Positions 45,257 to 54,519 of a stretch of DNA of 64,000 bases are shown here, piece after piece (the stretch's first letter is position 1; each line of letters begins with the position of its first letter). The position numbers and the translations under genes were made by a program. The notes below the pieces were generated by a model. That model was not told where the DNA came from and did not search any database. It saw only the letters and a list, made by a program, of their open reading frames with translations. This stretch comes from an uncultured Oceanospirillales bacterium (GTDB lineage Bacteria > Pseudomonadota > Gammaproteobacteria > Xanthomonadales > SZUA-36), in contig CAJXKA010000004.1 of assembly GCA_913055655.1 (NCBI GenBank), forward strand, positions 248,001 through 312,000, read 5' to 3'.

Positions 45257-45384
45257 CGGTCCGCCCTCCAAATAGGTCAGCCCCGGTTAAACAGAGGTGG
45301 GTCAATAGTAATGTCCGTTAGTGGGTCACTTTAGCGTTTCCGCTGAACCTTATGCTGGATTAATCAACCCAATCGGTTACCCAG

Positions 45385-47199
45385 CTAGGCACTGTGACCA
45401 ACAAAAAAATCATCCGAAACCAAACGCCGATCAAGAAAGTGGTTAAAAAACTCACAACTCGTTTCCGGTAACAACAGGCAAGCGTGACACGCTGCCTGAT
45501 TAAGTGGTTCTGACTTACTGACAATGCTTTCGATACACAACGGGTCCGAAGAACACCATTGTGCAGATTCCAGTGAATGTTCAAAAATTCGAACGAATCG
45601 AGTAGGCTCTGCTATTCTGGACAAGCCACCCAGCGTACCTTCAGCGCCAGGTGTTGAGGTATAGAGCAATACACCACTCATCGTCTCAGAGGAATAAATC
45701 CTTTCGCTGATTGAAGCTGCTGAATAGCCTGACTCGATTGAGATCTGGCGAATCAACAGATGTGAGAGCGAATGGAGCAGTAAGAAACCAGGAGTTACAG
45801 AAACGCGATCTTCATCGGGCACACCAAGATCTTCGTAATGTGTCACCGCAGCATTGGAAATCTGTTTGCACCTCTGTAAAGACTCAGAATTCTTAACGGC
45901 CTTCACCCACTCTTTCAAAAACGAACTCCTGAGAGTCAGGAAAACCCCTTCACCCCTGTTCTCAATTGCAGGCAACCACCTGAGCCTTCGCTCCGAGAGT
46001 GCGCAAACCGGGTTATTCGAGTTCAGGCGTGTAAACCCAGTTAATGCTCTTACCTCACGGAGCCTCTCAACAGCAACCAAAGTTTCCACAATCCCGGCCA
46101 ATGAAGCAGGAACATCGTGTGTGACCGCCTTGAAATCTGCACCCGCACGATTCCCTGACCCAGTGCCACACAATTGGCGGTACTCATCAACCTTAAGGTC
46201 GTCGTCAGCCTCAGCATCGAGGCGCTTTTGCTCCATTACTGCTCTTGCCAACGACTCCGCTTCAAAACTGGTTCCAAGCTCCTCGTTGATGTCCTCAAGA
46301 CTAAATGACAGATACTCAAGCATTGTCTGTACTGAATCCTGCCGATAAATACGTTTCCAGTAGGTTCCAAGTTCGGTCTGAAGCTCATGCGACCACGGTG
46401 GAATATCAATAGCGGAAACTGACTTCGGCTGGTACAGGCTTGAGCTGTTTCTTTGTACGGCTACTGGCGACAGATTGCACGTTTCCTGTGAATCCTTATT
46501 TAGCCATGGCCGCTGACCACCACAGCTCAATGATTCAAAGGCCTTTCCACCAAAAATTCCGCTCATCCTGACTTTCTTTCCACACTTTTCACAAGCGAGA
46601 ATAAGACTGGACAGGCTCATTCCTTTTCCTTGGTAAAGCCTCAGCCGAATGTGCTCACACTCTTCGGTAGACTCTCCTGAGGCAATATCCGGCCGGGTCT
46701 TTATCCACCACTTCCAGGGGAACTCACCCAGATGGCCATTTTTACAAGCCAACACAAATCTGACAGGTAAAACGTGAACTCTTGATCTGCCTTCACTACA
46801 GTGCCCACACCATCTGATTGGACTGATCCTGGTGTTGTCCTTCTGCCATTTTCTTGACGGCTTCAGCCGATAGCATTTAGGACATGTCAGCCACGATGGA
46901 AACCGCCTCGCGACCAGACCTGATAGCCTCTCATCATCAGGCTTTCCTTCGGGTGCAATTGGCGCCAGGCGAAATCCATCTACATCAAGCTTCCGTTCCA
47001 GCCTTCGAAGATGACAAGACTGAGGGTTTTTAATTCCCGCCGGCTTTGCCTCAGCGTCCCAGACCTCCAAACCACCTGCGACTGCTGAAATTGAAGCACC
47101 ACCGGTCGTTCGCAAATTGATAATGGCACCAGGGCCATAAGTAAGCGCCATCTGGCTTCGACGAAGTCTTGCGGCAAAATTCGCAGGTTTAGCTGCCAT
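45385..47199 (-). CDS. drmB: DrmB-like DUF1998 protein, module B
   Basis: About 604 residues from ATG 47199, overlapping the drmA stop by 11 bp; TTG 47223 and ATG 47220 are upstream alternatives. N-terminal block RLRRSQMALTYGPGAIINL equals the DrmB signature. Zinc area: LTCPKCYRL and IRWCGHC; then FVLACKNGHLGEFPWKW. DUF1998: LLLHSLSHLLIRQISIESGYSAAS and the C-terminal cysteines ACHACLLLPETSCEFF. It shares layout with the module A copy but differs in sequence outside these blocks, so the two are diverged paralogues and not a recent duplication. Last gene of module B. Confidence 0.9.
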   Translation of the reverse strand: MAAKPANFAARLRRSQMALTYGPGAIINLRTTGGASISAVAGGLEVWDAEAKPAGIKNPQSCHLRRLERKLDVDGFRLAPIAPEGKPDDERLSGLVARRFPSWLTCPKCYRLKPSRKWQKDNTRISPIRWCGHCSEGRSRVHVLPVRFVLACKNGHLGEFPWKWWIKTRPDIASGESTEECEHIRLRLYQGKGMSLSSLILACEKCGKKVRMSGIFGGKAFESLSCGGQRPWLNKDSQETCNLSPVAVQRNSSSLYQPKSVSAIDIPPWSHELQTELGTYWKRIYRQDSVQTMLEYLSFSLEDINEELGTSFEAESLARAVMEQKRLDAEADDDLKVDEYRQLCGTGSGNRAGADFKAVTHDVPASLAGIVETLVAVERLREVRALTGFTRLNSNNPVCALSERRLRWLPAIENRGEGVFLTLRSSFLKEWVKAVKNSESLQRCKQISNAAVTHYEDLGVPDEDRVSVTPGFLLLHSLSHLLIRQISIESGYSAASISERIYSSETMSGVLLYTSTPGAEGTLGGLSRIAEPTRFVRIFEHSLESAQWCSSDPLCIESIVSKSEPLNQAACHACLLLPETSCEFFNHFLDRRLVSDDFFVGHSA

Positions 47200-50100
47200 G
47201 AGCGTCACCCCTGTCAACATCAAGGAAGTCCCTGACTTTCACGATTACGGATGGCTCTACATCTCTCGCGCTGTTCGGCGCAGACCAGCCGAAGTAGCCC
47301 TGCCCCGCACTTTTACGTTGTGCTGCACTTTCAGAAGAAATCAAAAGGCTTTCATTCGGATCAGAAAAATCATTCCAGAGGAACTTTAGAGACCCACGGT
47401 CTTCCCAATCCTCCAGAAAGCTCTCGAGCTCTTCCTTCGCCTCGGAGACTTCAGATGGGTCGATTGCGCTGATCCGGGACAAAATAAGAGGCAATACATC
47501 TGTTTCGATCTTTTGCCGTCGACCTATAGTCAGACTGACATCAGTCTCATTCATGTCGGTTACTTGCATTGCCATGGCCACAACCAGCGCTCTCATAGCC
47601 TTATCTCGGGCACGGGGTGAAAAGGGTGTAACAGAAGATGCTTCAACAGAGCGGTAGAGCGCCGAATGCCAGCTTCTGAAAGACTCAAAGTGCGCGCGAT
47701 CCCGAATTTTCAGGTTGTTATATAGCGTGACAACCAGGCCAGGAATGCTTCCACGGCCGACACGACTGGTCGCCTGGATGTACTCAGCCATTGTCTTTGG
47801 TTGTCCATCAACGACCATCAACCCCAACCGCGGAATATCCACGCCAACGCTTATCATCACACTAGCCAGCAGAATATCGATATGGTGATCGTTGCCATAT
47901 GCGGACCGGAGGTGCGCCAATGTTTCTTTCAGCTCTTCCTGCGTAACGAGGCTTGTCAGCTCCTGAAGCTCATCAAGTTCACGTTTTTCTTCACCTCTGT
48001 TTCCAGCAAACACCCCCATGGATTTTTGGGTATCTTCCAGGAGCAGCGTTCTGGCACCACCCAGAATTCTGAGTGAATTGAAATAGACTGCCAAAGTGGT
48101 AAACGGATCAATTGCCTCAATAGGTAAGTTTTCCAAAGACTGATCTTTCACAGATTGAAGCAAAGAAGCGGCTACTGCCTGCATCACGTACGTACCAGTC
48201 TTACCAGCTGAAGTCAGGCCCAGGTACTTTCTACCAGAAGAACCGAAATCTCTTATGGCGAAAAATGAGTTATCGGCATCCAGGACTGGAGGAGGAAACT
48301 GTGACAGTGTTCTGTTGAACAGCGCCCCGACTTGGTCCTCGGCTCTTTGTATAGTGGCTGTCGATCCAATAATTTTTGGCAGTATTCCCTGAGCTGTGCA
48401 CAACTGTTCGATCGCGAGTTCCATCAATCCCACGATACTTCCAAGCGGGCCAGTGATCAGATGTAACTCATCCTGAATAATAAGATCTGGTGGCCGGAAT
48501 ACGGTTCCAACGTTAAAAAGAGAACTGGTGCGCGTAGGAAACCTGCAGACCTGAACGAACTTGTCGACCGTACCGATTACGACGCTAGGGTGTTTTTTGT
48601 AGATCTGTTCATCAACCGTGTGTACCGGAGCAGGTAACAACTCATCTGCGACGCGGCAATCACTCCCAGAACACCTGGCTTCCACCTCGTTGGCAGCTAT
48701 ATTGAATCCCCATTGAAGTGGCGATTTACAGCAGGGACAGGTTCGCAGCAGATCCGGGCCGGGCTGGGCATTTTTTTCAAGAGCGTTTTTCGCATCCTCA
48801 ATTTTGTTTGGTGAGCTTGTACCACCAATCCAAAGCCCAATTGAGATCGGTACGCCTTCATCGGCAATTGTTGTAGATTCCCGCCTGACTAACTCACAGG
48901 CGAAAACGAGTCCACTCGTTCTCGCAAACTGGTCAGTCGTTAGTGCTCGCAAGGTATAGCGTGTAATAACTGCGACGCCATCATCTGCTTCCAGCCCCCC
49001 CCTTTCCAGTCGCCTGAAAAATATAATGAATGCCATCAGGCCAAGATATGCTTCTGTTTTGCCACCACCTGTAGGAAACCACAACAGGTCCATTATTTGA
49101 CGATCTTCATTTCGAAGCGCCAGGGATTCAAGCGACAATAGAAAAAACCCTATCTGGAAAGGTCGCCAGTCAAGTTCGTAGCCCTGCCATTCCGCCTGCA
49201 ACACCATAGCCTTGTTAGCTAGCTGAAATGCCTTGAAAATCTTTTCATTGCTCTTCAGTAACGCGATGCCTGCTTCAATTCGTTGCCTCACAACTGAAGC
49301 AACATCCAATTGTTCAGAAGCGAGCTGTCCGAATCGCCCGGTTAGATTTTTTTCAGCGAACTCCCTTTGCCCTCTGAGCCATTCTTCGTAGGCCTTTGGC
49401 AATGCACTAAGCAATCTGTTCACCTCAGAGGCAGACCCATTCGCCAGTACGGTAGCGCTGAAAGACTCGAAACCCTCAGATCCAAGAGTTTTGCTTATGG
49501 ACGGATCGCCTTTAGCCGATACATCGTCAACCTTGTGAACCGGCACCCAGGACGTGGAGACCTCTGTCGCAATTCCGGCATTCTCAAGCCAGTCAGCCGA
49601 ACAAGTATGTCCAGTCGCAAACTCTTTGATATTGCGATATAGGAAAGAATTCAGGGCGTTCGTAGACTCTGAATTGCTGAATACTGAAGGTCGCGGAATA
49701 ATCGAAGTACCCTCAACGGGCCTGACAGCAATACGTGTCTGAAAGAAGCATTTTTCATTGCGTTCCTGGAAATCAAAGTTCCCGTTATCCACAAATTTGT
49801 TAATCAGGCAGACAGTAAAAAGGGAACTGTTTCCAATCTGCCGGGTCTCCACAAAAAGTCGCAATCCGTTCGCGATATCGGTTTTATACTCTGGAACGCC
49901 ATTTCTGGCTTTTAAGGAGACTGGGCCAATCTCCAACTGTTCTCTTTGCCAAACCGACTCCTTTTGGGAGCCTTTCGACCCTGGTTCATATAGATACTTG
50001 CCAGCGCTGACAAAAATCTCCAGCAAAATGTTTTCTTCTTCCGATTCCGCAAATAACGATACTCCCATGGACGAAGGCAACCACGCCCGTTGCTGCAAAA

Positions 50101-50329
50101 CCAAGTCCTGATCGTCTACTGCCCCTGGCTCACTGGAACCGTTTTCTTCGATTGCGCCCTCAGGTTCTTCATCCGAACACCTGGAGTCCTGCGGGTATAG
50201 AATTCCAGTTTGGTATTGATCACGGGGTGCTTGATAAACAGGCAATCGTTCAGCGTCAGTGTGGGGGCCGTGAATGTCCGCCACCAGACGACTAATCAGC
50301 AAATCCCTGTTTTTCTGTTGTTCTGACAT
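47189..50329 (-). CDS. drmA: DrmA-like SF2 helicase, module B
   Basis: 1046 residues with the same organisation as the module A DrmA: N-terminal RLVADIHGPHTDAERL, then YQTGILYPQ, Walker A FPTGGGKTEAYL near 420, QDELHLITGPLG near 623, SVGVDIPRLGLMVVDGQPKT and QATSRVGRGSIPGLV near 820-860. It begins 4 bp after the TerB-helicase stop. The two DrmAs share the motif blocks but differ widely elsewhere, so they were probably acquired separately. Confidence 0.93.
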   Translation of the reverse strand: MSEQQKNRDLLISRLVADIHGPHTDAERLPVYQAPRDQYQTGILYPQDSRCSDEEPEGAIEENGSSEPGAVDDQDLVLQQRAWLPSSMGVSLFAESEEENILLEIFVSAGKYLYEPGSKGSQKESVWQREQLEIGPVSLKARNGVPEYKTDIANGLRLFVETRQIGNSSLFTVCLINKFVDNGNFDFQERNEKCFFQTRIAVRPVEGTSIIPRPSVFSNSESTNALNSFLYRNIKEFATGHTCSADWLENAGIATEVSTSWVPVHKVDDVSAKGDPSISKTLGSEGFESFSATVLANGSASEVNRLLSALPKAYEEWLRGQREFAEKNLTGRFGQLASEQLDVASVVRQRIEAGIALLKSNEKIFKAFQLANKAMVLQAEWQGYELDWRPFQIGFFLLSLESLALRNEDRQIMDLLWFPTGGGKTEAYLGLMAFIIFFRRLERGGLEADDGVAVITRYTLRALTTDQFARTSGLVFACELVRRESTTIADEGVPISIGLWIGGTSSPNKIEDAKNALEKNAQPGPDLLRTCPCCKSPLQWGFNIAANEVEARCSGSDCRVADELLPAPVHTVDEQIYKKHPSVVIGTVDKFVQVCRFPTRTSSLFNVGTVFRPPDLIIQDELHLITGPLGSIVGLMELAIEQLCTAQGILPKIIGSTATIQRAEDQVGALFNRTLSQFPPPVLDADNSFFAIRDFGSSGRKYLGLTSAGKTGTYVMQAVAASLLQSVKDQSLENLPIEAIDPFTTLAVYFNSLRILGGARTLLLEDTQKSMGVFAGNRGEEKRELDELQELTSLVTQEELKETLAHLRSAYGNDHHIDILLASVMISVGVDIPRLGLMVVDGQPKTMAEYIQATSRVGRGSIPGLVVTLYNNLKIRDRAHFESFRSWHSALYRSVEASSVTPFSPRARDKAMRALVVAMAMQVTDMNETDVSLTIGRRQKIETDVLPLILSRISAIDPSEVSEAKEELESFLEDWEDRGSLKFLWNDFSDPNESLLISSESAAQRKSAGQGYFGWSAPNSARDVEPSVIVKVRDFLDVDRGDAHGS

Positions 50330-50333
50330 CTGA

Positions 50334-52535
50334 TCACCCGTTTACATACGAAAATGGCCCAAGTCCGAACAGTATCGGATACAACCACGTTCCTCTCCTG
50401 GCATATTGGCCAAGGAGCCCCTGAATCATTGGGTCATCACGGGTAACAACCATCGTTGCAGTATCCATAATGACAAGATTTTTTAATCTTATGGGAGGGT
50501 GCTTTCTCCACTTAAATAAATTGTATGAATTGTAGGCAAACGCCGAGTGCAGCTGCTCCGAAAAGCAACCGAGATCGAAGGTTTCGTCACCGAACTTCGC
50601 AAAAACCCGGTAACTGAGATCATTTACTCCACGCTCAGCCCAGCAGGTGACGCCAGGCCGACCAGGGCTGTATGTCCGCAGAAACTCCTGCGCTTTTTTG
50701 GCGGGTCCAATTTTTCGTTCCAGGCTTACTATGCTGTAAGGATCGTAATCACCTTCAATGCCAGTTTCCGCAAGGCACCAGTTGGTTTTTTTACCATTCT
50801 GGACAATCAATGACGCATATCGGCCATTCACGAAAGTCCAGTCACTCAAAGGCGCAGAATCTTCTATCAGCCTGACACCCCGCTTTGCTCTGCTCGCAGC
50901 GACAAAAATTACACGCGCCTCTTCGTGGTTAGACTTCTTCTTTTCAGGCATTCTGAATAAGACATTCTCGGCTTCACGGCCTTTAGATGAGTGAACGGTT
51001 CCAAGGACCGGGCCAGTGAAGCCGAACTCACTGTGCTGAAATTCAACAGGTGCCTGACGGCCCGAGCCGATTCGTTCCCTTAGTCGGTTCAGATTTACTT
51101 CACGCTCATCAGCGGCGGCGTGCTTCAGATACCCCCACAACTGATCTGTATCCAGATGCTTTCTATGTTTATTCAGGAGAGAGCCGACGAACTCTTTAAC
51201 ATCGCCTTCTGACAATGAGCCAACTTGCTTCATCTCAGCAAACCGGAACAGGCGGTTAACCCAGGGGGCGGTATATCTGGGATATCTGGGCAACCGAAGC
51301 CTGAACGCGGACCCGAGAGAAGACTGCATCTGGAAAGCCGCCTCGATCACATCTTTGGTCCACCTGAAAAGCACGAGATAGTTTTCAGCAGCCTCCTGTT
51401 GCATTACTCCTTTCTCGACCATTTCCAACCCAGACTGAACCCGATCAGCAATCGCTGAATAATCATCAGTATCCTGCTCGTCGAGGAAATGCATTTCGGT
51501 CCGAAGGTCCTCCAGAAGACCTAAGAGCGCAGGTGCGTCGGTTCGCCAAATTTTCTTTAACTCGATCCAATCAAATCCCGAACCATCCTTCAGAAGCTCC
51601 AGATAACTGGTTGTGTCATCAGTATCGCTCGCCGCCCAGTCACCATAAATCTGCTGAAATCGATCGCCAAGAACGGTCACCCCACAATCCGAAGAAAGAT
51701 GATGGACCAACTCATTGCATAGTTCTTTACGAAGACCAATTAGATCCTGTGCCTCGTCGAGAAAAAGGTGCTCAAGGTCAGCCATGAAGCTCACCAAATC
51801 CGGGTCGTTGGCCCTCAATAACGCAAGAAAACTCTCGATGCTTGACTCATAGCCATCCAACTCGCTTAAGTCAGAGTTCAAGAGCGAAACATTCATGGCA
51901 AATGATGTTGAATCCAGGGTCGCAATCCGAATTCCATATGGAAAGTTTTTCGACTGGCTGATCACACGGTCCCGAAGTTCTCGAACTGCCGTTCTCGTGA
52001 AGCTGATTAGCCAGATATTGGAAGGCTCAACATCTTCTTCTTCAATTAATCGCTTAATTCGTTGAGTGATCAGAGCCGTCTTTCCGGCACCAGGGGGGGC
52101 ATGCACAACTACTCGTTCTTCCGGTGCCCGATTAATGACATCCAGCTGTTCATCACTCCAGGCTATATCCCGCCGAGAGAATGTAACGTCAAATCCCCAC
52201 GCTTCCCTTATAGCCTCAAGAACACTGATTTCGTTGTCATGGAGCCGATCATCAACATCGGCAATTTCGGAAAGATGGTCTAAAAGGAAGAATTTCTGCC
52301 GATCATTCTGGCAGAGCTTCAGACAGTCACGAATGGTACCCGCAAACTCCCCGAAGTCAGCAACTTCAACGGTGCCGGCAGTTGGCGCGCTTCGTTCAGC
52401 TGTTAACTCAAAAGTACGAAGAAAGCTCGAAAGTAGTTGCTGCTCGGCTGTGTGAATTTCCTGATCGCAGATTGCCATTCCGTACATGGAGTCATATACA
52501 GAGAGCAAAAAATCTTTATCAAATGAACTATTCAT
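50334..52535 (-). CDS. SF1 helicase with TerB-like N-terminus, first gene of module B
   Basis: 733 residues. The N-terminal about 115 residues are helical and acidic (MYGMAICDQEIHTAEQQLLSS, KFFLLDHLSEIADVDDRLHDNE), a TerB/tellurite-resistance-like pattern with DxE-type acidic loops that could bind metal. SF1 domain: SDEQLDVINR (Q-motif), APPGAGKTALITQ near 144, FLDEAQDLIG near 258, ELKKIWRT and TVHSSKGREAENVLF (motif V), VAASRAKRGVRL (VI). The C-terminal 150 residues are unassigned. It heads the operon exactly as the NERD-SF1 gene heads module A. Confidence 0.87.
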   Translation of the reverse strand: MNSSFDKDFLLSVYDSMYGMAICDQEIHTAEQQLLSSFLRTFELTAERSAPTAGTVEVADFGEFAGTIRDCLKLCQNDRQKFFLLDHLSEIADVDDRLHDNEISVLEAIREAWGFDVTFSRRDIAWSDEQLDVINRAPEERVVVHAPPGAGKTALITQRIKRLIEEEDVEPSNIWLISFTRTAVRELRDRVISQSKNFPYGIRIATLDSTSFAMNVSLLNSDLSELDGYESSIESFLALLRANDPDLVSFMADLEHLFLDEAQDLIGLRKELCNELVHHLSSDCGVTVLGDRFQQIYGDWAASDTDDTTSYLELLKDGSGFDWIELKKIWRTDAPALLGLLEDLRTEMHFLDEQDTDDYSAIADRVQSGLEMVEKGVMQQEAAENYLVLFRWTKDVIEAAFQMQSSLGSAFRLRLPRYPRYTAPWVNRLFRFAEMKQVGSLSEGDVKEFVGSLLNKHRKHLDTDQLWGYLKHAAADEREVNLNRLRERIGSGRQAPVEFQHSEFGFTGPVLGTVHSSKGREAENVLFRMPEKKKSNHEEARVIFVAASRAKRGVRLIEDSAPLSDWTFVNGRYASLIVQNGKKTNWCLAETGIEGDYDPYSIVSLERKIGPAKKAQEFLRTYSPGRPGVTCWAERGVNDLSYRVFAKFGDETFDLGCFSEQLHSAFAYNSYNLFKWRKHPPIRLKNLVIMDTATMVVTRDDPMIQGLLGQYARRGTWLYPILFGLGPFSYVNG

Positions 52536-52886
52536 CGCTTCACTGTTCTGGTTATTGCTTTCAAGAGCACCAGTTTGTGCCCTTTATCAGTTAATTACTC
52601 ACGAGGCATTCTGCATAGAAAGAAACACGCGTCGTCACGAATGCGCCTGGCAAACCATGCGAATCACGTTGAGAATGATTTAGTTATTATTCATACACTC
52701 TTGTACCAACGTAAATTGAGCCATTCAAATCTCAAATATTTGAATATACGAGCACCTGGCTTGCGGACAAAGCACGACAAAGCTGTGAAAACCAATTTTC
52801 AGAACGATTGAGGTAGGTTTTCTCAATCCCAAAGAACCAATCAGAACACAGGCTGCTTCGCCGACTAAGGATCCACAGAGTTCAGC
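52536..52886. other. AT-rich divergent intergenic region
   Basis: 350 bp between the start of module B and the repeat protein gene. No gene is supported. The TA-rich stretches around 52660-52750 are plausible promoter DNA for both sides, but no clear -35/-10 pair could be singled out. Confidence 0.5.
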
Positions 52887-54365
52887 ATGAGCATCAATTC
52901 ATTGAAATGGCCAGAAACCCTCGAAGAAAATGAAGCATGGGAACTGGCCGAATCACCCGTCGCAACAATCACCCAACTGGAGAAGCTCACAAGTCACCCG
53001 CTGATCAGGGTCCGTATAAGCTTGGCTTTCAGGTCTTATTTATCCCCAAGATTGCAGTCAATACTAGCGCGGGATAGAAGTTGGTCAGTCAGGGAAGACC
53101 TGGCAAAAAGAGTGGATTGCACCTCTGCTGCAGCCAAAGAACTGGTCTCGAGGTGTAACGAGCATCAACGAGTGGTGTTGGCCAATCGGCGGGAAACGCC
53201 CGGCAGTGTATTAACGGTGCTTTCCAGGGACGAGTCGGCGCGAGTCCGGTGCAAGGTTGTTTTAAACCCAAAGGCGTCCAGCGATATTCTCAAGGCTCTT
53301 GGTACTGACAATAGCCGTGTTGTCCAGGCAAACCTGGGAAAACGGCGAAAAGCAGACGACCGTACCAAGGAAGAGCTTTCAAATGGGGGCTCGCGCTATA
53401 AAGCGGCAAGTGACTGGCGCACTTCCGCGGTTGTTCTCGAATGGCTGGCAGACGATACCGATGATTCAGTCCAGGTCGCGGTCGCCGGGAACTATCACAC
53501 GCCCGCCGAGACACGGTTGCAGCTTGTGAAAGACGCGGATGTGTTTTACTCGATATACGATAAGAAAAACCTGGTCACGCCGGAGATTTTCAGCTTTGTT
53601 GTAGAGAATGGCGACGAGGAATCACGTCTCTCGGCGGCTAAGGCGCCCGACATCGACCCGGACTCTATGCTGAAATTGGCATCAGACTCTTGTGAATCGG
53701 TCCGTGTCGCTCTCGCAAAGTCTGCCAGCGTTTCACTGGATGCGCTGGAAATCCTTTCTCAGGACAGTAGCGAAGATGTTCGGATGGCGGTTGCATTGAA
53801 TTATGTGACACCTGGGTTCATCAAGGAGAAGATTCCGAATGATGTCGCGAAGGCTTTGGCAGTAAGCGCAGAGAACGAGAAACAACATAGTGCGGCGCTC
53901 AATAAAGCCATGCCTGATTATTCCCACTCATACGACCCGGGTTCCCTGAAAGCGACAATACGGATCACACCGGCTGACCCGCGACACATTTTTGAATACT
54001 TCACCGGACAGGAGGACACGGCCCGAAAATGGGCGAAACTTTCGGCTGAACAAATCGATGCAATGAAAGCATCGCTAATGCGCTCATATGAGCTCTATGG
54101 GCGATATGGTGAGTTCGTAACTGACTCCTCCTATTTTTTTGACCCAGGCTACAACGAAGACTTGGAAGAGTTGTTCGATCTTCATGAAGCCGATGAATTG
54201 GACAAAGAATATATCGGCTCCTGGTCAGTCGCCATTGAGGACGAGTCGGTTGTAATCTCCTGGCTCATACCTGGCTGGCTCAAAGACCCGGCAGAGTCGA
54301 CGCAACTCATCGGAGAGACCATGGGTGAGATACCCAGGCACTGGTTTATGGATCAACCGCTTTGA
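52887..54365 (+). CDS. Leucine-rich-repeat-variant (LRV/HEAT-like) protein
   Basis: 492 residues. Residues about 35-330 contain short alpha-helical repeats of roughly 22-24 residues with an SxxVRxxLAxxxxxTxxxLxxLxxD rhythm, seen in ESVRVALAKSASVSLDALEILSQD and EDVRMAVALNYVT. That is the LRV/HEAT-like pattern first described in Azotobacter, a protein-binding solenoid. The C-terminal about 130 residues are a separate acidic domain (FFDPGYNEDLEELFDLHE). No catalytic motif is visible. It stands alone between two defence loci; a sensor or scaffold role is a guess. Confidence 0.8.
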   Translation: MSINSLKWPETLEENEAWELAESPVATITQLEKLTSHPLIRVRISLAFRSYLSPRLQSILARDRSWSVREDLAKRVDCTSAAAKELVSRCNEHQRVVLANRRETPGSVLTVLSRDESARVRCKVVLNPKASSDILKALGTDNSRVVQANLGKRRKADDRTKEELSNGGSRYKAASDWRTSAVVLEWLADDTDDSVQVAVAGNYHTPAETRLQLVKDADVFYSIYDKKNLVTPEIFSFVVENGDEESRLSAAKAPDIDPDSMLKLASDSCESVRVALAKSASVSLDALEILSQDSSEDVRMAVALNYVTPGFIKEKIPNDVAKALAVSAENEKQHSAALNKAMPDYSHSYDPGSLKATIRITPADPRHIFEYFTGQEDTARKWAKLSAEQIDAMKASLMRSYELYGRYGEFVTDSSYFFDPGYNEDLEELFDLHEADELDKEYIGSWSVAIEDESVVISWLIPGWLKDPAESTQLIGETMGEIPRHWFMDQPL

Positions 54366-54380
54366 TTCTTACTCTAAGCC

Positions 54381-54394
54381 AGCCCGGGTGGGCT
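54381..54394 (+). terminator. Hairpin after the LRV gene
   Basis: AGCCC and GGGCT flank a 4-nt loop, followed by TTGTTCTT, 15 bp after the stop codon. The stem is short, so confidence is moderate. Confidence 0.5.
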
Positions 54395-54519
54395 TGTTCT
54401 TGGTGCGGTTACCCGTCTTCATATCGAAAGAAAGGCTACTCATGAAAGCAACGCTGGAACTAGAGAAAGTCTTAAAACTCACTTAATCCAGTACAGCGCT
54501 GTTAATCGGCTAGAACTCG

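Larger units (their letters stand above)
44652..45384. other. Scar region between the two DISARM-like modules
   Basis: About 730 bp with no intact gene. It holds the truncated IS3 OrfA, the probable IS21 fragment, and short unassigned stretches. The promoter of module A must be at its left end (44652-44780). Confidence 0.6.

Noticed and set aside
54442..54486. A 14-residue mini-gene (MKATLELEKVLKLT) with an AAAGG ribosome site
   Set aside because: Too short to support; it may be the truncated start of a lost gene next to the type IV restriction locus, but nothing confirms it.
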